From: Synechococcus lacustris str. Tous
GTDB taxonomy: Bacteria; Cyanobacteriota; Cyanobacteriia; PCC-6307; Cyanobiaceae
Reading direction: 5' to 3'
Assembly (NCBI RefSeq): GCF_003011125.1
Contig: NZ_PXVC01000005.1
Span: forward strand, 1-64,000
DNA length: 64,000 nucleotides
Under the pieces are notes generated by a model. It saw nothing but the letters and a program-made list of their open reading frames with translations, was not told where the DNA came from and did not search any database. The stretch's first letter is position 1; every line of letters begins with the position of its first letter. The translations under genes were made by a program, and so were the position numbers. Of this stretch, positions 29,239 to 38,056 are shown piece by piece.

Positions 29239-30390
29239 TTGAAAATTGCCTTCTTCACCGAAACCTTTCTGCCCAAGGTGGATGGGATTGTTACCAGGCT
29301 CACCCGCACGGTTGAGCAACTGGTAATTGCTGGCGATGAGGTGTTGGTTTTTTGCCCAGAGGGGGCACCCAGCAGTTTTGCCGGTGCCCGCATCGTTGGG
29401 GTGCCAGCGATGCCGCTGCCCCTATACCCCGAGCTCAAATTGGCCCTGCCACGGCCAGCGGTATCTGATGCCCTCGATCAATTTCAACCTGATCTGGTGC
29501 ATGTTGTTAACCCAGCCGTGTTGGGTTTAGGGGGCATTTGGCTGGCAAAAACCCGTGAATTACCACTGGTGGCCAGCTATCACACCCATCTGCCCAAATA
29601 CCTCGAGCACTACGGCATGGGCATGTTGGAGCCGCTGCTTTGGGAATTGCTCAAGGCGGCCCACAACCAAGCTCAGCTGAATCTCTGCACTTCAACGGCC
29701 ATGGTGGCTGAATTGCGCAGCCATGGCATTCAACACACCGCCCTTTGGCAACGGGGTGTTGATACCGATCTATTTCAACCGGAACGGGCTCGGCCTGAAA
29801 TTCGCAACCGCTTGCTTGGCAACCACAGCAACAGCGATGCCCTTTTGCTTTATGTGGGCCGCCTATCAGCTGAAAAACAAATTGAACGGATTCGGCCCGT
29901 GCTTGATGCCCTTCCCCAAGCCCGTTTGGCTTTGGTGGGTGATGGACCCCATCGGCAGCAGTTGGAAAAAGTATTTGCCGGCACCGCCACCACCTTTGTG
30001 GGTTACCTAGGGGGGGAGGAACTGGCTGGCGCCTATGCCAGCGCTGATGCCTTCCTGTTCCCCTCCAGCACTGAAACCCTAGGCCTGGTGCTACTGGAAG
30101 CTATGGCCGCCGGCAGCCCGGTGGTGGCCGCCCGCCGCGGCGGCATCCCCGACATCGTTACCGATGGTGTTAATGGCTGCCTATACGAACCGGATGGCCC
30201 GAGCGATGGGGCTGCCAGCTTGATTGCTGCCACTAAACGGCTACTGGGTAACCACAATGAGCGGCAGCAACTGCGGCAGCAGGCCAGGGCGGAAGCGGAA
30301 CGCTGGGGTTGGGCTGGCGCCACCGCTCAACTGCGCAATTACTACGGCCAGGTGGTGGGTTTAGCGCCTGAATTAGTTAAAGCAGCTTGA
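29239..30390 (+). CDS. sqdX: SQDG synthase (sulfoquinovosyltransferase)
   Basis: GT4-family GT-B glycosyltransferase that moves sulfoquinovose from UDP onto diacylglycerol. The N-terminus KIAFFTETFLPKVDGIVTRL is typical of cyanobacterial SqdX. The C-terminal nucleotide-binding segment includes FPSSTETLGLVLLEAMAAG. 383 residues. The start is TTG at 29239, with no nearer ATG before the conserved motif. Its last 49 bases are antisense to the end of the PBP2 gene. Confidence 0.95.
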   Translation: MKIAFFTETFLPKVDGIVTRLTRTVEQLVIAGDEVLVFCPEGAPSSFAGARIVGVPAMPLPLYPELKLALPRPAVSDALDQFQPDLVHVVNPAVLGLGGIWLAKTRELPLVASYHTHLPKYLEHYGMGMLEPLLWELLKAAHNQAQLNLCTSTAMVAELRSHGIQHTALWQRGVDTDLFQPERARPEIRNRLLGNHSNSDALLLYVGRLSAEKQIERIRPVLDALPQARLALVGDGPHRQQLEKVFAGTATTFVGYLGGEELAGAYASADAFLFPSSTETLGLVLLEAMAAGSPVVAARRGGIPDIVTDGVNGCLYEPDGPSDGAASLIAATKRLLGNHNERQQLRQQARAEAERWGWAGATAQLRNYYGQVVGLAPELVKAA

Positions 30391-32138
30391 GCTGGCATTT
30401 TTTTAAAAAATACCTCCATTAGTTTTTTCACCATCGGCGCTGAAACCGTACCGCCATAACCACCGCTATTTTCGGCAAACGCAACGATCACAAGCTGCGG
30501 CTTTTCGGCTGGGGCATAGCCACCAAACCAGGCATGGTCTGGCCTGGGTGGATCCTCGCCAGTGCCGGTTTTACCTGCCACTGCCGGCAGATTTGGATCG
30601 GCTAGCACCTTTGCCGTACCTTCCGTTACGGCGCGGCGCAGGCCTTGATGCAACATCTTGATTGTGTCTGCTTTTAAACCCATTCCTTGCGGTTTTGGCA
30701 CATGCTTACCCTCCACCAAATGGGGTGTTACCAAATTGCCACCATTTGCTACCGCTGCATATAAACGAGCCATTTGTAATGGTGTTACCTGCAATGCTCC
30801 CTGGCCAATTGCAGAGGTAATTGTGTCTACGGGCGTCCAAGCTTCTTTCAATACCTGCTTTTTCCAGGCGGCATCACCTAGCAAACCAGGTGATTCTTCC
30901 GTTTTTAATTCAATACCCGTATAACTGCCATAACCAAAACGCCTAGCCGCCTTAAATAATTCCGCCTCACCCACCTTTAAACCAACCTGGTAATAGAAAC
31001 TATTACTACTAACTGCTAGGGCCAAGGGAAAGCCAATCGCCCCAAAACTACCGTGGTCGCCGTAGCACATCCCCGCATAGCAAAATGAATTAAAGGTTGG
31101 CAATGTTGATTTAGCATTCATCAAGCCAGATTCAATACCTGCGGCGGTGGTAACAATCTTGAAGGTGCTGGCCGGTGGAAATCCCTGCAGCGCCCTATTT
31201 AATAATGGAGCCTCAGTTCGATTAAGAAATTTCCACTCGGCTGTGTTGATATTACGCGAAAATATATTTGGATCATAATTAGGTTTACTTGCCATTGCTC
31301 GCACCGCTCCGGTGCGAGGATCTAAGGCAACGATCGCTCCTTTTGCAACGGTTCCCAAGGCCTCATCTGCAGCCCGTTGTAGATCCAAATCCAAGGTGAG
31401 GGTGAGATCTTTTCCTGCTTTTGCCTGCTTATCACCCAATACCCTTTGCACCTCACCGGCAGCATTAACCTCCAATTGCTGGCCTCCCCATTCGCCCCTT
31501 AGGTGATTTTCATATACAGCTTCTATGCCGATGCGGCCAATGCGATCTTGGATGCGGTAACCCTTCTCTTCTAAATACTGATATTCAGCATCAGTAATTG
31601 GGCTGGTGTAACCCAACACATGGGCACCGAGGGCGCCGTAGGTATAGGAGCGGCGATAATCCTGATCCACTTGTAAACCCTGTAAATTCGCCTGTTGTTC
31701 CTTTAAACGCAGCACCTGATCAGGTTTTAAATCAGCGATTAATTCAATGCGATAACCATCGGGGTTAAGGCCACTTTGGCGCTGATGATTTAAACGATCA
31801 GCCGGTATTTGCAGCAAATTAGCTAAACGCGGTTGCAGTTGCTGCCAGCGGGCATCATTGAGCTCCTTAGGTAATAAATAAAGGTTATAGGTGAGGCGAT
31901 TACCGGCCATCAACCGGCCGCGGCGATCCAATAACCTGCCCCGCATTGGCGAACGGGGCACTAGGCGCACCCGGTTTTCATCGGCCAATACGCGATTTTC
32001 GCTGCCATGGGCCAATTGCAACCAGGCCAATCGGCCTGCCATTGCAGTTAATAGGGCAATAATAAAAATCAGCAGCAAAGCCGGCTGTTGATCCATGCCG
32101 CTAAAACGCTGGCCTCGGCGCCCCATGGACGGGGTCAT
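30342..32138 (-). CDS. mrdA: Penicillin-binding protein 2 (elongation transpeptidase)
   Basis: Class B PBP that cross-links peptidoglycan during cell elongation with RodA. A short cytoplasmic N-terminus and a membrane helix (~19-40) precede the dimerisation/pedestal domain (~45-260). The transpeptidase domain has SxxK at S324-K327 (PASTFK), SxN at 377-379 (SSN) and KTG at 523-525. 598 residues, ATG start, which overlaps the upstream small gene by 4 bases (ATGA). The 3' end overlaps sqdX by 49 bases in antisense. Confidence 0.95.
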   Translation of the reverse strand: MTPSMGRRGQRFSGMDQQPALLLIFIIALLTAMAGRLAWLQLAHGSENRVLADENRVRLVPRSPMRGRLLDRRGRLMAGNRLTYNLYLLPKELNDARWQQLQPRLANLLQIPADRLNHQRQSGLNPDGYRIELIADLKPDQVLRLKEQQANLQGLQVDQDYRRSYTYGALGAHVLGYTSPITDAEYQYLEEKGYRIQDRIGRIGIEAVYENHLRGEWGGQQLEVNAAGEVQRVLGDKQAKAGKDLTLTLDLDLQRAADEALGTVAKGAIVALDPRTGAVRAMASKPNYDPNIFSRNINTAEWKFLNRTEAPLLNRALQGFPPASTFKIVTTAAGIESGLMNAKSTLPTFNSFCYAGMCYGDHGSFGAIGFPLALAVSSNSFYYQVGLKVGEAELFKAARRFGYGSYTGIELKTEESPGLLGDAAWKKQVLKEAWTPVDTITSAIGQGALQVTPLQMARLYAAVANGGNLVTPHLVEGKHVPKPQGMGLKADTIKMLHQGLRRAVTEGTAKVLADPNLPAVAGKTGTGEDPPRPDHAWFGGYAPAEKPQLVIVAFAENSGGYGGTVSAPMVKKLMEVFFKKMPAQAALTNSGAKPTTWP

Positions 32139-32365
32139 TTAATCAATAGTTTTTGCAATGCACTTAAACGCTTTGAAATAGCAGCTAAGCGCTCACTTAA
32201 ATCAACTGTTTCTGCAGGTGGTTCTGAAACGGTTACCTGCACCGTTACTAAATCGTTGCTATCAACAGGTGCACCTTGAAACTTTGCCAAGGCCTCCTGC
32301 ACAAGCCGTTGGGCCGCCTGCAACCCCAAGTTCAAAAGCGGATTCGAGGTTGGGGATTGGCTCAT
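32135..32365 (-). CDS. Small helical protein of unknown function
   Basis: 76 residues from ATG 32365. Two amphipathic helical stretches flank a short Pro/Glu linker, with a C-terminal heptad-like pattern (LSERLAAISKRLSALQKLL) suggesting a coiled coil. No signal or membrane segment. It overlaps the PBP2 start by 4 bases and follows the 232-residue membrane protein by 8, so all three appear to be one operon; the function is unknown. Confidence 0.6.
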   Translation of the reverse strand: MSQSPTSNPLLNLGLQAAQRLVQEALAKFQGAPVDSNDLVTVQVTVSEPPAETVDLSERLAAISKRLSALQKLLIK

Positions 32366-32373
32366 GAGTTGCG

Positions 32374-33072
32374 TTAACGCAGCTGTTGCACACCGGGTTG
32401 CAAGATTAACGGACGGCAAAACTGTTGGGCGCCCATAAACCAACCGCCTAAACCAGCAAGCAACACCAAACCACTGATTGGCAGCAGGGCATTGCGGGTA
32501 ACGGGGTCAAGGCTCCACTCCTGCCATTCCTTAAGCCAACGGTCGCGGGAGAAACGCCGCTTCTCGGCCCGTTGGGCTTGGCTGCGGCGCTTAAGCGACT
32601 TAGCCACCCAGCGCTCAAAGGCCCGTTTTTTTGTAACCGCCATCTTGCGCTCCAGTTCCAGCAACTGGCCAGCGGTGAGCTCAGGATTAAAGGTACTGAT
32701 CAATTCAAGGCTTTTAAGGAACATTTCCACTGCCCCTGCCTTGATAGCCCTTTCTTCTTCACTGAGGCCGTCCCACACCACCTCGGGATAGAAACGCAGT
32801 CGATTTTTTAGAATTTGCTCCTCTTCCATCTGGCCCGGTTCCCGCAGCCAGCGGTCGGTGTTGGCATCAAAGCGACGCCAATAGAGGAATGGATTCAGAT
32901 AGATGGTTTTACCAGCAATCTCGATGCTGTCTTGCTGCAACCTGCGTTGCAGCTGGGGATCCTGCTGAAGCGAAGCGGTGGCGCCCACAGGTTTAGGTAA
33001 GGGGCCTAATTTTATCGCTGCTGGCAAGGGCGCACCAGTCTTGACAGATCCGCGAACCTTGGGCTGGGCCAC
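32374..33072 (-). CDS. Membrane protein of unknown function upstream of PBP2
   Basis: 232 residues, GTG start. The first ~170 residues are soluble and charged, with a conserved-looking centre (YLNPFLYWRRFDANTDRWLR, then LRFYPEVVWDGLSEEERAIKAGAVEMFL) and a strongly basic stretch ~155-175. One membrane helix lies near 198-213, followed by a short tail. The architecture suggests a cytoplasmic protein tethered by a C-terminal helix. I cannot name the family. The operon with PBP2 hints at a cell-envelope role, which is inference. Confidence 0.65.
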   Translation of the reverse strand: MAQPKVRGSVKTGAPLPAAIKLGPLPKPVGATASLQQDPQLQRRLQQDSIEIAGKTIYLNPFLYWRRFDANTDRWLREPGQMEEEQILKNRLRFYPEVVWDGLSEEERAIKAGAVEMFLKSLELISTFNPELTAGQLLELERKMAVTKKRAFERWVAKSLKRRSQAQRAEKRRFSRDRWLKEWQEWSLDPVTRNALLPISGLVLLAGLGGWFMGAQQFCRPLILQPGVQQLR

Positions 33073-33144
33073 CCCTGCCTGTCAACGCCATCCATGGCCA
33101 AGTCCCGGTGACACAAGACCACCGGGCAACTATTACAAGCTCAA

Positions 33145-34470
33145 CTATTCCCATTCAATGGTGCCTGGGGGTTTACTGGTGATGTCGTATACAACTCGGT
33201 TAACACCCTCCACCTCATTAACAATGCGGTTTGAGATGCGTTCCATCACCTCGTAGGGCAAGCGCGACCAATCGGCGGTCATGCCATCTTCACTGCCAAC
33301 ACAACGCAACACGATTGGGTAGGCATAGGTGCGTTTATCACCCATTACCCCCACACTGCGCACGGGCAAAAGCACGGCAAAGGCCTGCCAAATTTCGTGA
33401 TAGAGCCCCGCATCACGCACCTCCTCCCGCACGATTAGATCTGCATCCCTAAGGATTTGTAATTTCTCCTCATTCACCTCACCCAAAATACGAATAGCAA
33501 GGCCGGGTCCGGGGAAAGGATGGCGCCTAACTATCTCCTCTGGTAAACCTAAACTACGGCCAACTTTACGCACTTCATCTTTAAATAAACGCCGCAAAGG
33601 CTCAACAAGTTTAAACTGCAAATCCTTTGGCAAGCCTCCAACATTATGGTGACTTTTTATTTTTACTGCCACCCTTTCGCCGGTTTTTGGATCAACATTA
33701 GTGCCAGCACTTTCGATCACATCAGGGTAGAGAGTGCCCTGGGCTAAGTAATCAAAAGGCCCTAATTTTTTACCTAGTAGCACTCGCTTATCTCCCACCT
33801 GAGCTCGCACTGAGGCGATTGCCTCATCAATAAATACATCGGTGGTCCAATCGGGGGCACAGCCACAAATGTGATAAACAAAATTGCGCAATAGCGCCAT
33901 GCCACAACTTGAATGCACCACCTCTGGGTGAAATTGCACGCCGTAAAGCCTGCGCTGGTGGTTGGCAACAACTGCCTCTGGAGTGTTATCGGTGTGGGCT
34001 AATCGACTAAAACCCTCTGGCAGGGCCACCACCGAATCCCCATGGCTCATCCACATGGTGGAACCATCGTCCACATTGGTTAGTAGATCGGTGGGATCAT
34101 CAACCCAAAGCGGTGCTTTGCCGTATTCACCCCGCTCCGAGGCCTCCACCCGGCCCCCCAATTGCTGCACCATCAACTGCATGCCGTAGCACACACCAAG
34201 CACTGGTATTCCCAATTCCCAGAGGCCCGGATCGCTTACTGGTGCGCCATCTGCATAAACGGAATTCGGGCCACCGCTGAGGATGATCCCCTTTGGCGCC
34301 AACTCCCGCAGCTGCTCCAATGTGGTGGTGTGGCTTAACACCAGGGAATACACCTCGGTTTCCCTCACCCTGCGGGCGATCAACTCCGAATACTGGGAGC
34401 CGAAATCGAGGATCACGATGGCTGGGCGACGCCCCTCCGCCCCCTCTAGGCCGGCCAGAGCAGCGGACAT
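33145..34470 (-). CDS. guaA: GMP synthase with an internal in-frame deletion of the ATP-binding loop
   Basis: GMP synthase aminates XMP to GMP using glutamine and ATP. The N-terminal class I glutamine amidotransferase domain is complete: Cys94 in GVCYGMQ, and His181 and Glu183 in FHPEV. The C-terminal dimerisation/XMP-binding part is also well conserved ([23 protein letters not shown], ending TIEWE). Between them the sequence jumps from DKRVLLG straight to [17 protein letters not shown] at residue 233 (bases 33772-33774). Normal GuaA has about 90 more residues here, including the pyrophosphatase loop SGGVDSS. The protein is 441 residues against a usual 525-530. As read, it should not adenylylate XMP, so it is either inactive, a sequence error, or altered. 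Start ATG 34470; TTG 34476 is an alternative. Confidence 0.9.
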   Translation of the reverse strand: MSAALAGLEGAEGRRPAIVILDFGSQYSELIARRVRETEVYSLVLSHTTTLEQLRELAPKGIILSGGPNSVYADGAPVSDPGLWELGIPVLGVCYGMQLMVQQLGGRVEASERGEYGKAPLWVDDPTDLLTNVDDGSTMWMSHGDSVVALPEGFSRLAHTDNTPEAVVANHQRRLYGVQFHPEVVHSSCGMALLRNFVYHICGCAPDWTTDVFIDEAIASVRAQVGDKRVLLGKKLGPFDYLAQGTLYPDVIESAGTNVDPKTGERVAVKIKSHHNVGGLPKDLQFKLVEPLRRLFKDEVRKVGRSLGLPEEIVRRHPFPGPGLAIRILGEVNEEKLQILRDADLIVREEVRDAGLYHEIWQAFAVLLPVRSVGVMGDKRTYAYPIVLRCVGSEDGMTADWSRLPYEVMERISNRIVNEVEGVNRVVYDITSKPPGTIEWE

Positions 34471-34494
34471 CAGCAAAAAGGCATTCGCTCTAGC

Positions 34495-35607
34495 CTAGGG
34501 GCAAGGGGGTGGAAACCAAAATTCAGCCTGGGAACCAACGGCCCATAGCCGTCTGGAGCGATCAAATAGGGCCGCCCCCGGCTTGAGGCTAGAACCCACC
34601 GTTTCCCGCAGATAGGTGCTGCAGCGCTGTTCAATGCTGGTGGCAATGCGCCGCCGCAGGCGCTGAGCAAGCAATGGTTGCTGCAGTTCCAACTGCACCA
34701 TGGCCTGCTCCACCGTGGCGGCCTCCCATAATTTGTGCAGCGCTTCCCCCTGCAAACCCTCAAGGGCGGCAAGGGCTGTAAGCACCTCCGCACGACCATC
34801 GGCCAGATGGTGATGGGTGTGAAAAATACCCCCCGCTAATTTCAATAATTTGCCGTGGTAGCCAAACAACAACAGCCGCTCCACCCCAGCCGCCGCTGCC
34901 GCCGCCAAAAGGGGCCCAAGCCAATTGCCAACCTTGAGTAATTTCGCTTCTGAGATACCCAGCTGGGGCGCCAGGTTTAAGCCGTTTTCACCCACCACCA
35001 ACACCAATTCTTTGCAACCCTCAGGGGTTTCCAGCCGGCGTTGCAATTCAGCTAATGCCTGTTGCAAAGCATCTGGGCCAGCACTTTGCTGCACCTTGGC
35101 CTGGTTACCAATCAAAGCCAAACCTTCCACCACACCGAAAGCGGCATTGCTGGTGCGTTCCGCCAGAACCCTGCCCCTGGGAATAATCAATTGCAAAACC
35201 AACTTGGCTTGCGCTGGCAGCAGCGGCAGCAAGTTGATTTCCAACAACTCACGGGCATAGCTGGATAAACAGAGCTCACCAGAATCAGCAAATACGCCAA
35301 GGCCTTCTCCGGCCATCAGCTGCAGCCTCTGCTCGCCAGCACCCCAATGGGCCTCAACCCAAATCATTAGGCCCCTGGTGAGATCCAGGGCCGCACCCCC
35401 TTCACACACAGCCATCGCCAAACAGCGACCCTCCCCCAGGGGTGCCACCGCCTGCACTGGCAACAATTCAGGCTGCTGCGCACCTCGCTCAAGCAGCAAT
35501 GGCTGTTCATCGCAGAAGGGTTCACCTAGCAATTGCTGCAGGGCTGCCCTAGCCGCGGCCGCCACCCACACCGGCAGGGTGTAACCAGAGGCACCGAGCT
35601 CAGCCAT
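34495..35607 (-). CDS. cbiD: Cobalt-precorrin-5B C1-methyltransferase
   Basis: CbiD acts in the anaerobic (early cobalt) route to the cobalamin corrin ring. The N-terminus SGYTLPVWVAAAARAAL is the CbiD opening, followed by the LPVQAVAPLGEG region, RTSNAAFGVVEGLALIG and LLLFGYHGKLLKLAGG. The 370-residue length is typical. Start ATG. It sits 24 bases before guaA with no functional link. The divergent aminotransferase begins about 80 bases away. Confidence 0.88.
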   Translation of the reverse strand: MAELGASGYTLPVWVAAAARAALQQLLGEPFCDEQPLLLERGAQQPELLPVQAVAPLGEGRCLAMAVCEGGAALDLTRGLMIWVEAHWGAGEQRLQLMAGEGLGVFADSGELCLSSYARELLEINLLPLLPAQAKLVLQLIIPRGRVLAERTSNAAFGVVEGLALIGNQAKVQQSAGPDALQQALAELQRRLETPEGCKELVLVVGENGLNLAPQLGISEAKLLKVGNWLGPLLAAAAAAGVERLLLFGYHGKLLKLAGGIFHTHHHLADGRAEVLTALAALEGLQGEALHKLWEAATVEQAMVQLELQQPLLAQRLRRRIATSIEQRCSTYLRETVGSSLKPGAALFDRSRRLWAVGSQAEFWFPPPCP

Positions 35608-35690
35608 ACAGAAACGAAAGCTTCAGGGGGGAAATCGACTTATGGAGGATCATTTTTTATCCTGATCTATTGCCTCCGCCCCCCGCAGCC

Positions 35691-36845
35691 ATGCAGGACA
35701 AGCTCAGCCTGATGATCCCCGGCCCAACGCCTGTGCCTGAGCGGGTATTGCTAGCGATGGCACGCCACCCAATCGGCCACCGCAGCGCTGAATTTCAAAC
35801 GATTGTGGCCCGCACCACCGAACAATTGCAGTGGTTGCACCAAACCAAAAACAACGTTTTGGTGCTGGCTGGCAGCGGCACCGCAGCCATGGAAGCCGGA
35901 ATCATCAATGTGCTCAGCAAGGGTGATCGGGTGCTTTGCGGTGATAACGGCAAATTTGGCGAACGCTGGGTAAAGGTGGCCCAGGCCTACGGCCTTGATG
36001 TGCAAGTGATCAAAGCCGAATGGGGACAACCCCTAAATCCTGAGGATTTCCGCGAAGCTTTAGAAGCCGATGGCGCTAAACAAATCAAGGCGGTAATTAT
36101 CACCCATTCAGAAACATCCACAGGGGTGATTAATGACCTTGAAAGCATCAATAAGCATGTGAAAGCCCACGCTGAAGCACTGATCATTGTTGATGCTGTT
36201 ACCAGCCTTGGTGCCACCGATGTGCCCATTGATCAATGGGGTTTAGATGTGGTTTGTTCCGGCTCCCAAAAGGGTTACATGATTCCCCCTGGCCTTGGTT
36301 TTGTGGCCATGGGCGATAGGGCCTGGGCTGCCCATAAAACTTCTAACCTTCCCAAGTTCTATTTAGATCTTGGTAAATATCGCAAATCAGCGGCTGATAA
36401 CAGCAATCCCTTCACCCCAGCGATAAATCTCTATTTCGCCCTTGAAGCTGCTTTGGAAATGATGCAAACCGAAGGGCTAGAAGCGATCTTTAAGCGCCAC
36501 CATCGCCATCGCCATGCCACCACCGCTGCCATGCAGGCGATCGGCTTGCCCCTATATGCAGCTGCAGGCTGTGGCAGCCCTGCGATCACAGCGGTTGCCC
36601 CCCAGGGCATCGATGCTGAGCTGATCCGCAAGGTGGTGAAAAAGCGTTTCAACATTCTTTTGGCTGGCGGCCAAGACCACCTCAAGGGCCATGTATTTCG
36701 AATTGGCCACCTCGGTTTTGTTTGCGATCGCGACATTCTTTGCGCCGTTGCTGCGATCGAAGCAGCCCTACAGGAGCTAGATGCTGCCCCCAATCCAATG
36801 GGAGCTGGTGTAGCAGCTGCTGCCGCTGCACTCCAATCTGTTTAA
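35691..36845 (+). CDS. Serine/alanine-glyoxylate aminotransferase (class V)
   Basis: Pyridoxal-phosphate aminotransferase of fold type I, probably in photorespiration, converting glyoxylate to glycine with serine or alanine as donor. MIPGPTPVPERVL is a typical opening; the PLP lysine is K194 in SGSQKGYM; VDAVTSLGA holds the pyridine-binding aspartate. 384 residues from ATG 35691, preferred over a TTG seven codons upstream. Related cyanobacterial proteins were once labelled soluble hydrogenase small subunit, which this sequence does not support. Donor preference is unresolved. Confidence 0.9.
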   Translation: MQDKLSLMIPGPTPVPERVLLAMARHPIGHRSAEFQTIVARTTEQLQWLHQTKNNVLVLAGSGTAAMEAGIINVLSKGDRVLCGDNGKFGERWVKVAQAYGLDVQVIKAEWGQPLNPEDFREALEADGAKQIKAVIITHSETSTGVINDLESINKHVKAHAEALIIVDAVTSLGATDVPIDQWGLDVVCSGSQKGYMIPPGLGFVAMGDRAWAAHKTSNLPKFYLDLGKYRKSAADNSNPFTPAINLYFALEAALEMMQTEGLEAIFKRHHRHRHATTAAMQAIGLPLYAAAGCGSPAITAVAPQGIDAELIRKVVKKRFNILLAGGQDHLKGHVFRIGHLGFVCDRDILCAVAAIEAALQELDAAPNPMGAGVAAAAAALQSV

Positions 36846-36870
36846 CCTGCAACCGCCAGACCCTTTCCCA

Positions 36871-37311
36871 ATGCGTTTTGCACTGATCTTTGCTAGCGGC
36901 CTCATGGCCCTAAGCCTTGTTGCCTGCCAACAAAATCCAGAAAAAGCAGAAAAAAAGGCGGAGGTGGCGATTTGCGAGAACCTCGCCGCCGTTGGTGATG
37001 CCGTTGAAAACGTGCAAGCTCTAACACCCACCTCCACGGTGGGTGATGCGGTGAAGGCACAAAAAAGCCTATTCACAGCAATTACCAACCTAGAAAAATC
37101 AGAGGATGCCCTAGAAAAAGCCCGTGTACGCGATCTGCGCGATCAATTGAAAGCCTTTAACGCTGATGTGGAAAAGGTTTCCAAACAGAAAAAACTCACC
37201 CTTGAGCAAGCGGCCCAAGAACTACGCACCAAAGCCCAGCCTTTGATTGCTGCCCGTCAACGGGCCCTGGCCGAAGTGGATTGCATCGAGGAGCCAGCCA
37301 CCAAACCATAG
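36871..37311 (+). CDS. Putative lipoprotein, helical
   Basis: 146 residues. The N-terminal signal ends in lipobox LVAC (about residue 19), so the protein is probably lipid-anchored. The mature part is charged and alpha-helical with Lys/Glu-rich segments and two later cysteines (in AICENL and VDCIEE) that could pair. No family recognised. ATG start, 25 bases after the aminotransferase gene and 20 before tRNA-Gly. Confidence 0.65.
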   Translation: MRFALIFASGLMALSLVACQQNPEKAEKKAEVAICENLAAVGDAVENVQALTPTSTVGDAVKAQKSLFTAITNLEKSEDALEKARVRDLRDQLKAFNADVEKVSKQKKLTLEQAAQELRTKAQPLIAARQRALAEVDCIEEPATKP

Positions 37312-37331
37312 GTTTGCTAACTTTGAGCAAT

Positions 37332-37403
37332 GCGGGTGTAATTCAGTGGTAGAATGTCAGCTTCCCAAGCTGAACGTCGCCGGTTCGAATCCGGTCACCC
37401 GCT
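37332..37403 (+). tRNA. trnG-CCC: tRNA-Gly, anticodon CCC
   Basis: The 72-base sequence folds as a cloverleaf. The acceptor arm gcgggtg pairs with cacccgc with discriminator T at 37403. The anticodon arm tcagc/gctga closes a seven-base loop ttcccaa with anticodon CCC, and ggttcgaatcc is the T arm. CCA is not encoded (TGC follows). It reads the glycine codon GGG. Confidence 0.95.
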
Positions 37404-37484
37404 TGCTCTTTTCATAACATAAATTAATAATTTAGACGTTTATTAACTATAAAAATGCTTTTCTGGGTTTAGATAATCTTCAAT

Positions 37485-37733
37485 TCACTCGCGCTTTTTA
37501 ATTAGCCCTAGCACCTGGGGGCCACGCGCTTTTGCCCTGCGTTCGCAATCAAGCCCTTTAAGAATCAATAAACCAGCCTCTTGCAATTCACCTTTAGCCG
37601 CAAGAACTTGCGCCTGTTGGTGCAAAGTTTCAGCCTGCTGCAATAGTTTTTGCCTTTCTAAACCGCCATCTGTTGCGGGCGTAGCTACTAAAGATGGTTT
37701 TAGAGGTAGTTTTAGCTTTGTTGCCGTGACCAT
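37485..37733 (-). CDS. Small helical protein of unknown function
   Basis: 82 residues, ATG start. A Lys/Pro/Ala-rich N-terminus precedes a helical hairpin-like region (QKLLQQAETLHQQAQVLAAKG then LQEAGLLILKGLDCERRAKA) resembling a single TPR-like unit. No signal or membrane segment. No named family is recognised; it is isolated between tRNA-Gly and another small gene. Confidence 0.5.
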   Translation of the reverse strand: MVTATKLKLPLKPSLVATPATDGGLERQKLLQQAETLHQQAQVLAAKGELQEAGLLILKGLDCERRAKARGPQVLGLIKKRE

Positions 37734-37805
37734 GGCAGTGATGTTGCCCTTATTCCAATTAAACCTACATTGACAAATTTCTGCGCCAAAAGCAAATCCA
37801 AATCT

Positions 37806-38009
37806 TCAGGTACCCGGTTCCTCACGGTTATCTCCTAAAGCTTCAATCCTTGTGCGCAATTCCTGAATACGAGTTTGATCACCACTACCTACAGCTACGG
37901 CCAAGGCGAATTCAAGTTTTTCAAGCAGATGACCACTCTCCACATAGCCCCGTTGCTCACAACCGGGATTGATGGATTTTTGGTATTGAGCCTGGGTGAA
38001 GGTGCCCAT
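37806..38009 (-). CDS. Small protein of unknown function
   Basis: 67 residues from ATG 38009, or 73 from ATG 38027. Starts MGTFTQAQYQKSI, contains CEQRGYVESGHLLEKLEFALAVA and ends ALGDNREEPGT. The composition is ordinary for a folded soluble protein. It lies 47 bases downstream of umuC on the same strand and may be read with it, but I cannot link it to mutagenesis. No family recognised. Confidence 0.55.
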   Translation of the reverse strand: MGTFTQAQYQKSINPGCEQRGYVESGHLLEKLEFALAVAVGSGDQTRIQELRTRIEALGDNREEPGT

Positions 38010-38056
38010 GGTTCGCTTTCTTTTCATTTTGACACGTTGCGCAAGCTTTCGGAGGC

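Noticed and set aside
35691-36845. Soluble hydrogenase small subunit label for the class V aminotransferase
   Set aside because: A clear PLP lysine and aminotransferase motifs are present and no hydrogenase metal-binding residues are visible.
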